DNA of 12,637 nucleotides. Source: Bacteroidetes bacterium UBA955 (GTDB lineage Bacteria; Bacteroidota; Bacteroidia; NS11-12g; UBA955). Below the pieces are notes generated by a model. It made no database searches. It was not told the origin of the DNA and saw only the letters and a program-made list of their open reading frames with translations. Positions 1 through 5,825 of the stretch are shown here, piece by piece. Location of the stretch: contig DBCP01000048.1 of NCBI GenBank assembly GCA_002293105.1, forward strand, positions 1 through 12,637, given 5' to 3'. Numbering within the stretch: position 1 is the first letter of the stretch; every line of letters starts with the position of its first letter. Made by a program: the position numbers and the translations under genes.

Positions 1-391
1 GCAATACTTTTTTCTCGTCATCCAATTTTCCACCGCTCAATACGTGGGCCCTGTTGGCGATAACCTCATTCACATTCATGTTGCTCTGCGTCCCCGATCC
101 AGTTTGCCAGATTACCAAAGGAAATTCAGCATCCAGTTTGCCCGCGATGATTTCATCACAAACGGTGCAGATGAGTTCACACTTTTCGGCCGACAAAACA
201 CCCAAATCACGATTAGTGCGGGCAGCACTTTTTTTCAAAACGCCAAAGGCACGGATGATTTCCACTGGCATACTGCCTTCTGGTCCAATTTTGAAGTTGT
301 TGCGGCTGCGTTCGGTTTGGGCACCCCATAATGCATTTGCGGGGACTTTTACTTCGCCCATCGTGTCGTGTTCGATGCGATACTGTGTCAT
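1..391 (-). CDS. fumC: Class II fumarate hydratase, N-terminal part (runs off left edge)
   Basis: Reading the minus strand from the ATG at 391 gives 130 codons without a stop up to base 1. The product is the N-terminal part of a class II fumarase, which reversibly hydrates fumarate to L-malate in the TCA cycle (cytoplasmic homotetramer, about 460 residues in the family). Early residues [19 protein letters not shown] (11-29) are the usual fumarase opening. Residues 98-109, [12 protein letters not shown], form the conserved substrate-site segment of the fumarase/aspartase superfamily. This longer match to FumC than to aspartase ([21 protein letters not shown] region) favours fumarase. The active-site segments of later domains lie outside the window. 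The gene diverges from the malic enzyme gene, which consumes its product. A TATCTTTG box lies 9 bases upstream of the start codon. Confidence 0.95.
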   Translation of the reverse strand, partial: MTQYRIEHDTMGEVKVPANALWGAQTERSRNNFKIGPEGSMPVEIIRAFGVLKKSAARTNRDLGVLSAEKCELICTVCDEIIAGKLDAEFPLVIWQTGSGTQSNMNVNEVIANRAHVLSGGKLDDEKKVL

Positions 392-400
392 ATTATACCG

Positions 401-408
401 CAAAGATA
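401..408 (-). promoter_or_regulatory. Candidate -7 promoter box for fumC
   Basis: Minus-strand TATCTTTG fits the Bacteroidota -7 consensus TAnnTTTG exactly. It ends 9 bases before the fumC ATG, so the predicted transcript would have almost no leader. I see no TTG at a normal -33 spacing, so the call rests on the -7 box and its position. Confidence 0.5.
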
Positions 409-446
409 ATTCATCCCCCGAAATGATGGTTAAAATGAGGTAGGGT

Positions 447-470
447 GTTGAAAAATGGACATCCATCAAC
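447..470. promoter_or_regulatory. Imperfect dyad in the fumC-maeB divergent region (candidate operator)
   Basis: GTTG (447-450) pairs with CAAC (467-470), and ATGGA (455-459) with TCCAT (462-466) around a two-base centre; four A's interrupt the left arm only. The centre (about 460) is close to the midpoint of the 146-base gap between the two divergent start codons, where a shared regulator could act. A further GGAC (457-460) / GTCC (471-474) pair overlaps it. The left-arm interruption makes this an irregular operator, and chance cannot be excluded. The rest of the gap (392-537) holds only the two promoter boxes and no credible gene. Confidence 0.3.
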
Positions 471-522
471 GTCCGTTTAAAAACAGAATCCGTCATTCAC
501 AAAACTCCTTGGCCCGTAATCG

Positions 523-530
523 TATATTTG
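523..530 (+). promoter_or_regulatory. Candidate -7 promoter box for the malic enzyme gene
   Basis: TATATTTG matches TAnnTTTG and ends 7 bases before the ATG at 538. Transcription starting the usual few bases downstream would give a leaderless or nearly leaderless mRNA. A GGAG at 533-536 touches the ATG too closely to work as a normal Shine-Dalgarno. No TTG is found at standard -33 spacing. Confidence 0.45.
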
Positions 531-537
531 CCGGAGT

Positions 538-2796
538 ATGTCTGAGAAAAAATTGCTCGATGCCCTGAGTTACCATGCCGATGGGCGCCCCGGAAAAATT
601 GAGGTTATATCCACCAAACCAACACAAACACAATTCGATTTGGCTTTGGCCTATTCCCCCGGTGTTGCTGAACCTTGCTTAGCCATTGCAGAGAATGTAG
701 ATGACGTTTACAAATACACCGCCAAAGGCAATTTGGTGGCTGTTATTTCAAATGGCACGGCGGTACTTGGACTTGGCGATATCGGCCCAGAAGCATCCAA
801 GCCGGTTATGGAAGGGAAGGGCGTATTGTTCAAGATTTTCGCAGACATTGATGTGTTCGACATTGAACTCAATTGTAAAGATGTTGACCATTTCGTTGAA
901 ACCGTGAAGGCCATGGAACCCACTTTTGGGGGGATTAACCTGGAGGATATCAAAGCACCGGAGAGTTTTGAAATTGAAGAACGCTTGAAAGCGGCATTGA
1001 ATATTCCCATCATGCACGATGATCAGCACGGTACCGCCATCATTTCGGCTGCTGGATTGATCAATGCCTTGAGATTGGTAGAGAAAAAATTGAGCGATGT
1101 ACGGATTGTGGTCAACGGTGCCGGTGCGTCAGCCATTGCCTGTACCAAGTTGTTCGTTTCATTGGGCGCAAACAAAGAGAATATCGTCATGTTAGATTCT
1201 AAAGGGGTGTTGCGTTCTGATCGTACCGACCTTGATAAATACAAACAGCAATTTGCAACGGGCAGGGATTTAAACACTTTGGAAGAAGCCTTGGTTGATG
1301 CCGAAGTCTTTGTAGGTCTTAGCAAGGGCAATATTCTTACGCCTGAGATGATTCAATCAATGGCCAACAAACCCATCGTGTTTGCTATGGCCAATCCCAC
1401 ACCAGAAATCGACTACAATTTGGCGGTAGCAACCCGTCCTGATTTGATTATGGCTACGGGTAGAAGTGATTATCCCAACCAGGTAAACAATGTATTGGGT
1501 TTCCCGTTCATTTTCCGTGGCGCTTTGGATGTACGATCAACGGCCATCAATGAAGCCATGAAAATTGCAGCCGTGCATGCCATTGCTGACTTGGCGATGG
1601 AGCCCGTGCCTGAAAGTGTGATGATGGCATACAACGAGCGAAACCTAAGCTTTGGACCTACATATATCATTCCAAAACCCATGGATCCCCGTTTGTTGAC
1701 CACTGTAGCGCCAGCTGTAGCCAAAGCCGCGATGGAGAGCGGTGTCGCGAGAAATCCGATAACCGATTGGGATGCCTACAACATGCAGTTGCGCAAACGC
1801 TTGGGTATCGATAATGATTTTGTGAATCGATTGATGACCAAAGCAAAGACAGCCCCTAAACGAGTGGTATTTGCCGAGGCAGACCACATTCGTATTCTAC
1901 GCGCTGCAGAAATCGCCCAGCGAGACGGCATTTGTGAGCCCATTTTGCTGGGAAATCCCGATGCCATTCAGAAAATGATGGATGAAAATCACATCGAAAT
2001 CCCCGGTGTGCAAATGATAGATCCCCGCAAACAAGAGGAAAACTTGAAAAAATATGGAGCCAAATTGTTCGAAAAACGCGGTAGAAAAGGACTGACCTGT
2101 TTTGAAGCCGAATACCAAATGCGCAATCGAAATTATTATGGATCAATGATGGTTGAAACTGGAGAAGCAGATGCTTTTATCAGCGGTTTGACAAGAAACT
2201 ATCCCATCGCACTTAAACCGGCGTTGGATGTAATTGGAATGGTCGATAAAACGCACCGCGTGGCTGGTATGCACATCATGATGACCAAGTCCGGACCCGT
2301 GTTTTTTGCGGATACCACCGTGAATGTTGATATCGATGAGGATACGGTATATGAAATGGTCACTCTGGTGAATGAAAGGGTGAAGTCGTTCCGCATTGAA
2401 CCAAGGATTGCTCTAATCTCGTATTCAAATTTTGGTAGTTCGGGAGGTGTGTATCCCAAAATGATGCAAAATGTGGTTACACGATTGCACCGAGATGAGC
2501 CCTCAATAAAGGTTGAAGGGGAAATGCAGCCGGTGTATGCCATCGATGGTGAATTGAGACAGAAACGATATCCGTTTAATAAACTTGGCGACAAATCAGC
2601 CAACGTATTTATTTTCAGTGGATTGAGCTCTGGTAATGCAGTGTATCAAATCATGAGGAGTATGGGCAATATGGACGCCATTGGTCCCGTTTTATTGGGC
2701 TTTAAAAAATCTGTACACATTCTGCATCATAGCTCTTCAGTACGTGAAATTGTGAACATGATCGCTTTGGCGGTTGGTGAAGCACAGGAAAAGTAA
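538..2796 (+). CDS. maeB: Malic enzyme with C-terminal phosphotransacetylase-like domain (MaeB type)
   Basis: 752 residues, the usual length of the MaeB type. It oxidatively decarboxylates L-malate to pyruvate, usually with NADP+, in the cytoplasm. Residues 1-160 are the malic N-terminal domain: YSPGVAEPC contains the conserved Tyr39; [11 protein letters not shown] is at 73-83; Lys94 lies in [11 protein letters not shown]; acidic metal ligands lie in NLEDIKAPE (about 134-142) and HDDQHGTA (160-167). Residues ~170-410 are the nucleotide-binding domain, with NGAGASAIA (193-201), AMANPTPE (283-290) and [11 protein letters not shown] (314-324). Residues ~430-750 form a phosphotransacetylase-like domain ([15 protein letters not shown] at 443-457; [15 protein letters not shown] near 693-707). 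In E. coli MaeB this domain is regulatory (acetyl-CoA sensing), not an active transacetylase; the same role here is inferred. NADP versus NAD preference cannot be decided by eye. Divergent from fumC; a GNAT gene follows after 7 bases. Confidence 0.96.
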   Translation: MSEKKLLDALSYHADGRPGKIEVISTKPTQTQFDLALAYSPGVAEPCLAIAENVDDVYKYTAKGNLVAVISNGTAVLGLGDIGPEASKPVMEGKGVLFKIFADIDVFDIELNCKDVDHFVETVKAMEPTFGGINLEDIKAPESFEIEERLKAALNIPIMHDDQHGTAIISAAGLINALRLVEKKLSDVRIVVNGAGASAIACTKLFVSLGANKENIVMLDSKGVLRSDRTDLDKYKQQFATGRDLNTLEEALVDAEVFVGLSKGNILTPEMIQSMANKPIVFAMANPTPEIDYNLAVATRPDLIMATGRSDYPNQVNNVLGFPFIFRGALDVRSTAINEAMKIAAVHAIADLAMEPVPESVMMAYNERNLSFGPTYIIPKPMDPRLLTTVAPAVAKAAMESGVARNPITDWDAYNMQLRKRLGIDNDFVNRLMTKAKTAPKRVVFAEADHIRILRAAEIAQRDGICEPILLGNPDAIQKMMDENHIEIPGVQMIDPRKQEENLKKYGAKLFEKRGRKGLTCFEAEYQMRNRNYYGSMMVETGEADAFISGLTRNYPIALKPALDVIGMVDKTHRVAGMHIMMTKSGPVFFADTTVNVDIDEDTVYEMVTLVNERVKSFRIEPRIALISYSNFGSSGGVYPKMMQNVVTRLHRDEPSIKVEGEMQPVYAIDGELRQKRYPFNKLGDKSANVFIFSGLSSGNAVYQIMRSMGNMDAIGPVLLGFKKSVHILHHSSSVREIVNMIALAVGEAQEK

Positions 2797-2803
2797 ATGC
2801 AAA

Positions 2804-3250
2804 ATGGGAGAGGATGTCATTCAAATCCAAGAAGTTGTTTGGGGTTCTAGCGAGTATGTTCAAACCCTAGCACTGCGGCATGAAATATTGCGGAGGCCTC
2901 TGCAACTGATGTTTGATCCGATGGTGTTTGATGCGGAACGATCCGACATTCACGTTTCCGCCAAGTTTGGTGACTGGGTAGTGGGGTGTTTGATACTCAC
3001 GCGAAACGATAAGAGGGTTAAGATGCGCCAAGTGGCAGTGGCTAGCGAATGGCAGAGAAAGGGCGTGGGTGCGAAAATGGTTGTTTTTGTAGAGGGGTTG
3101 GCCAAGAATTCAGGATTTGTGGAAATGGTTTTGCACGCCAGAGATAGTGCCGTGCCTTTCTATCTTTCGTTGGGGTACGAGGTGGTTGGAGAGGGCTTTG
3201 AAGAGGTTGGAATTCCGCACCATGCGATGAGGAGAACTTTGGTGGATTGA
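2804..3250 (+). CDS. GNAT-family N-acetyltransferase
   Basis: 148 residues from the ATG at 2804. It is a small soluble acetyltransferase of the GNAT fold, transferring acetyl from acetyl-CoA to an unknown amine. The core is visible: a strand pair around WVVGCLILTRND (58-69), then MRQVAVASEWQRKGVGAKMV (74-93), whose Q-R-K-G-V-G-A is motif A binding the CoA pyrophosphate, and a C-terminal motif B with HARDSAVPFYLSLGYEVVGE (111-130), the usual 'A..FY..lGY' segment. The layout resembles YjcF/ElaA-like GNATs, but the substrate cannot be read from the sequence. A TTG at 2774 would give ten more residues, but these overlap the malic enzyme end and look random, so ATG 2804 is preferred. It begins 7 bases after the malic enzyme stop and is probably co-transcribed. 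Confidence 0.88.
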   Translation: MGEDVIQIQEVVWGSSEYVQTLALRHEILRRPLQLMFDPMVFDAERSDIHVSAKFGDWVVGCLILTRNDKRVKMRQVAVASEWQRKGVGAKMVVFVEGLAKNSGFVEMVLHARDSAVPFYLSLGYEVVGEGFEEVGIPHHAMRRTLVD

Positions 3251-3277
3251 AATGCGCCTTTCCGCGAATTTTAGAGA

Positions 3278-3304
3278 TTGACCCGTTCCTTTAAACTATC
3301 TTTG
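3278..3304 (+). promoter_or_regulatory. Candidate promoter for rseP-hscB
   Basis: TTG at 3278-3280, a 16-base spacer, then TATCTTTG at 3297-3304, which matches the Bacteroidota -33 (TTG) and -7 (TAnnTTTG) elements. The spacer is slightly short for the class. The box ends 12 bases before the rseP ATG. The 66-base gap after the GNAT gene shows no clear terminator hairpin. Confidence 0.55.
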
Positions 3305-3316
3305 TAACTTTCACCT

Positions 3317-4723
3317 ATGGATACCCTTATTACCGCACTACAGTTTATTCTCGCACTTTCCATTTTAATTACACTTCACGAGTTCGGTCATTATTGGGCT
3401 GCCCGTGCATTTGGTATAAGAATCGAGAAGTTCTACTTGTTTTTCGATGCTTGGAATTTCAAACTATTTAGTTTCAAACGTGGCGATACGGAATATGGAA
3501 TCGGATGGTTGCCATTGGGTGGATATGTGAAAATTGCCGGTATGGTGGATGAGAGTTTGGACACCGAACAAATGAAGTCTGAGCCCCAACCATGGGAGTT
3601 TCGCAGTAAACCAGCTTGGCAGAGACTGATTGTGATGATTGGCGGTGTAACCGTGAATTTGATATTGGGTATCGTCATCATGATTACTTTGACCTACTCA
3701 CAAGGGGAAAAATATGTTCCCCAGTCGATGGTAAATGAACAAGGCGGGATTTACGCGGGTCCAGTGGCCCGGTCTGTTGGTTTTCAAATTGGCGACCAAA
3801 TCTTATCAATCAATGGGGTGGCGGTAGACAATTTGGATGCGCAATTTGGTGATCCTTCTTTCCTAACCGCTGACCGAAAAGAGATTGGCATACGCCGCAA
3901 ACAGATTAGTCCAATAATGTATACCAAAGCGGGTGACACTGAGACTGCACAGGTGACCCAAATAGTATACGATACCACGTTGGTGATGCCGAGCAACTTT
4001 GACGAATTGTTGGGTGCAAAATCAGATATGCCATTCTTTGCCCCAAGGATGAAGTTTAAAATTGGCAAAGTGATGGGCGGAAGTCATGCTGAAAAAGCGG
4101 GGTTGGACGTGGGTGACAAAATTGAGTATATCAACGGAGAGCCTGTCTTTTCGTTCTTCGAATTCAAAGAGATGTTGGTTAAACATGCTGGAGAGACGGT
4201 GAAAATGCAAGTCTCAGATTCTACCAACAAAACCAGCACGCTCAAAGCAGAAATTGGAGAAGATGCAACACTGGGTTTCCAACCTGTATTTTACGGCTTT
4301 GAGTACCAAGAAAAAGTTATCAAATACGGCCTGGGCAAATCCATCAACTTGGGGGTTTCGCGCTCATTTGGATTGATTGGTGCCAATGCCAAAGCCCTTG
4401 GTAATGTGGCGACCGGTAAAACCGATCCAACCAAATCATTGGCAGGTCCAATTGGTATCGCACAGATGTTTGGAAGCAGCTGGAACTGGTTGAATTTCTG
4501 GACCTTAACCGCTATGCTGAGCTTGGTTTTGGCTTTGATGAATATCTTGCCTATTCCCGCGTTGGATGGTGGACATGTGATGTTCTTATTGTACGAAATC
4601 ATCGCCCGCCGACCCGTGTCTGACAAGGTTTTGTATGTGGGACAAATCATTGGTATGGTTTTCTTATTGTCATTGGTGGCCTTTACTTTCTGGGTCGATA
4701 TCGCCCGCGCTTTAGGAATTTAA
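3317..4723 (+). CDS. rseP: RseP-type site-2 zinc metalloprotease
   Basis: 468 residues, normal for RseP/YaeL. It is an inner-membrane intramembrane protease; in E. coli RseP cleaves the anti-sigma factor RseA and remnant signal peptides. The first membrane helix (about 4-32) carries the zinc motif HEFGH (21-25). GGYVKIAGM (68-76) is the conserved loop after it. A second helix spans about 104-126. Two PDZ-like domains follow: about 130-225 (GPVARSVGFQIGDQILSING) and about 245-315 (GGSHAEKAGLDVGDKIEYIN). The third metal ligand region NILPIPALDGGH (409-420) sits in a membrane helix, and a last helix covers about 437-462. All catalytic residues are present. In many Bacteroidota rseP follows dxr; here it follows the GNAT gene instead. 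The hscB-like gene starts one base after its stop codon. Confidence 0.96.
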   Translation: MDTLITALQFILALSILITLHEFGHYWAARAFGIRIEKFYLFFDAWNFKLFSFKRGDTEYGIGWLPLGGYVKIAGMVDESLDTEQMKSEPQPWEFRSKPAWQRLIVMIGGVTVNLILGIVIMITLTYSQGEKYVPQSMVNEQGGIYAGPVARSVGFQIGDQILSINGVAVDNLDAQFGDPSFLTADRKEIGIRRKQISPIMYTKAGDTETAQVTQIVYDTTLVMPSNFDELLGAKSDMPFFAPRMKFKIGKVMGGSHAEKAGLDVGDKIEYINGEPVFSFFEFKEMLVKHAGETVKMQVSDSTNKTSTLKAEIGEDATLGFQPVFYGFEYQEKVIKYGLGKSINLGVSRSFGLIGANAKALGNVATGKTDPTKSLAGPIGIAQMFGSSWNWLNFWTLTAMLSLVLALMNILPIPALDGGHVMFLLYEIIARRPVSDKVLYVGQIIGMVFLLSLVAFTFWVDIARALGI

Positions 4724-4724
4724 T

Positions 4725-5213
4725 ATGAGTAACCCGTTTGCATTCTTTGGTTTGACGCCCAGTCTTAACATCGATGCAAAATCGTTGCGAAAATTGTATC
4801 TAGATATACAACGCGGAGCGCATCCAGATCTCGTTTCTTCGGATAGCGATGCCGCTGTAATTTCAGAACAGGCCAACGCCCATTATCGTACTTTGTCGAA
4901 CCCACTCACTTTGGTAAAATCCTTTTTGGATGTGGTTGGGAATATGCAATGGAATGAAAATCAATTGCCAAAAGATTTCCTCATGGAAATGATGGATTTG
5001 AGCGATGCCATTGAAGAAATGAATCGAGCTGATGATGCGTCGATGAACAATGTTAAACAGCAGTTGCAAGTCTATTTTGATGCATTAACCGTTGATTTTA
5101 AGCACTTATCATCCCAAGTTGAACCCAATATAGATTCTCTTGGTATATGGTATCAGAAGAGTCAGTATCTCAGTCGATTGCGCAAAAATTTTGAAGGAAT
5201 CGTTGAGATTTGA
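4725..5213 (+). CDS. hscB: HscB-like J-domain co-chaperone (Fe-S cluster assembly)
   Basis: 162 residues, close to HscB length (about 170). Family members stimulate the HscA Hsp70 ATPase and deliver the scaffold IscU for iron-sulfur cluster transfer in the cytoplasm. The opening NPFAFFGLTPSLNIDAKSLR (3-22) follows the HscB pattern 'NPFxlFGl...f.iD...L'. The J-domain HPD tripeptide is at 33-35, and YRTLSNPLTLVKSFLDVVG (54-72) matches the second half of the J domain. The C-terminal half has LPKDFLMEMMDLSDAIEE (81-98), typical of the HscB helical domain that contacts IscU, and then a long helical tail. The zinc-binding cysteines seen at the N terminus of eukaryotic HSC20 are absent, as in bacteria. 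No iscU, hscA or fdx gene is in the window. One base separates it from rseP, so the two are probably translated from one mRNA. Confidence 0.85.
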   Translation: MSNPFAFFGLTPSLNIDAKSLRKLYLDIQRGAHPDLVSSDSDAAVISEQANAHYRTLSNPLTLVKSFLDVVGNMQWNENQLPKDFLMEMMDLSDAIEEMNRADDASMNNVKQQLQVYFDALTVDFKHLSSQVEPNIDSLGIWYQKSQYLSRLRKNFEGIVEI

Positions 5214-5221
5214 TGTACTCC

Positions 5222-5233
5222 TTGTAATTTTAC
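5222..5233 (+). promoter_or_regulatory. TTGTAATTTTAC motif upstream of the PyrR-like gene
   Basis: This 12-mer ends 13 bases before the ATG at 5247. The same 12-mer occurs ahead of the dihydroorotase gene at 8353-8364. Its TAATTTTA core matches TAnnTTTG at seven of eight positions (final A in place of G), so it may be a -7 box. The rseP leader has the related TTGTAACTTT at 3302-3311. Confidence 0.4.
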
Positions 5234-5246
5234 CCTGTAAAGCACC

Positions 5247-5744
5247 ATGTCTACACGCACAGCTCTCAAAACACATAGTGAAATTCGCTTGGTTTTTCAA
5301 CGTATGGCCTGTGAAATTGCCGAGGCATTTTCCGATGAAACCGATTTGTATTTTGTAGCGATCAATGCGCGTGGAATGGCCATCGCCCTGGAGTTGAATC
5401 ATGAATTAGACCGCATACAGCCCAATTGTAATGTGTCTTTGGGTAATATTCACGTGGCTGATGATTATCGCTGGGAAGGCGTTGTTCCCAATATGGTGGC
5501 ATTGACAACACCTGTTATCCTGATTGACGATGTAATTCACTCTGGTGGTACTGCGATGCAAGTATTGGTGGATTTGTATGAACATGGATTCGATACCATT
5601 CGCACGGCCTTTCTTGCAGAACGCGAGCATCGCAATTACCCCATTCGGGCCGATTTTGTGGGGGTTTCAATAGCCACAACGCTGCAAGAGCATGTATTTT
5701 TTAGCAACGAAAATCCGAGTGATTTGCAGTTGTATCTCATTTAA
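5247..5744 (+). CDS. PyrR-family phosphoribosyltransferase
   Basis: 165 residues with a type I phosphoribosyltransferase fold. The best fit is the PyrR / COG2065 family, whose members act as uracil phosphoribosyltransferase (uracil + PRPP to UMP) and, in Firmicutes, as RNA-binding attenuators of pyr operons. The PRPP loop is VILIDDVIHSGGTA (90-103). The second diagnostic segment REHRNYPIRADFVGVSIATT (126-145) parallels the 'RGHRELPIrpDFVG' of PyrR. The N-terminal EIRLVFQRMACEIAE (12-26) and FVAINARGMAIALEL (36-50) also fit. The PRPP loop departs from the Firmicutes form DDVLYTGRT: His98 and Gly101 replace its Tyr and Arg. Enzyme activity is plausible; an RNA-regulator role is doubtful, and no pyr leader structure was seen. 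The gene has its own candidate promoter motif and a hairpin after it. Confidence 0.75.
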   Translation: MSTRTALKTHSEIRLVFQRMACEIAEAFSDETDLYFVAINARGMAIALELNHELDRIQPNCNVSLGNIHVADDYRWEGVVPNMVALTTPVILIDDVIHSGGTAMQVLVDLYEHGFDTIRTAFLAEREHRNYPIRADFVGVSIATTLQEHVFFSNENPSDLQLYLI

Positions 5745-5791
5745 AGTATCAATATATACCACACATTGATTCATTTAATTGTCAATCTAAA

Positions 5792-5819
5792 ACAACCTCA
5801 AAGGTTGTGTGTTATTTTT
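5792..5819 (+). terminator. Rho-independent terminator candidate after the PyrR-like gene
   Basis: ACAACCT (5792-5798) pairs with AGGTTGT (5802-5808) around a three-base loop, followed by a T-rich tail ending in TTATTTTT (5812-5819). The seven-pair stem has only three G-C pairs, so termination may be partial. The T-rich tail also forms the -7-like box of the next gene. The rest of the 81-base gap is A/T-rich and holds no gene; ATCAAT (5748-5753) and ATTGAT (5765-5770) are a weak inverted pair of no clear meaning. Confidence 0.5.
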
Positions 5820-5820
5820 G
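5813..5820 (+). promoter_or_regulatory. -7-like box directly before the secreted-protein gene
   Basis: TATTTTTG fits TAnnTTTG and ends five bases before the ATG at 5826. It overlaps the T tract of the preceding terminator candidate, so the match could be a by-product of that tract. No TTG lies at the expected -33 spacing, where the hairpin sits instead. Confidence 0.3.
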
Positions 5821-5825
5821 AATAG

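Noticed and set aside
44..443. Two plus-strand open frames at the left edge
   Set aside because: They are antisense shadows of the fumarase gene, whose minus-strand translation is a clear family match over all 130 codons.
532..536. GGAG as a Shine-Dalgarno sequence for the malic enzyme gene
   Set aside because: It ends one base before the ATG, too close for normal pairing, and clear Shine-Dalgarno sites are lacking at the other starts in this window.
2199..2603. 134-codon minus-strand frame inside the malic enzyme gene
   Set aside because: Antisense to the conserved phosphotransacetylase-like domain, with no family resemblance.
2774..2803. TTG start giving the GNAT protein ten extra residues
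   Set aside because: The extension lies within the malic enzyme coding end, is rich in Lys/Arg with no family similarity, and an ATG at 2804 gives a normal GNAT length.
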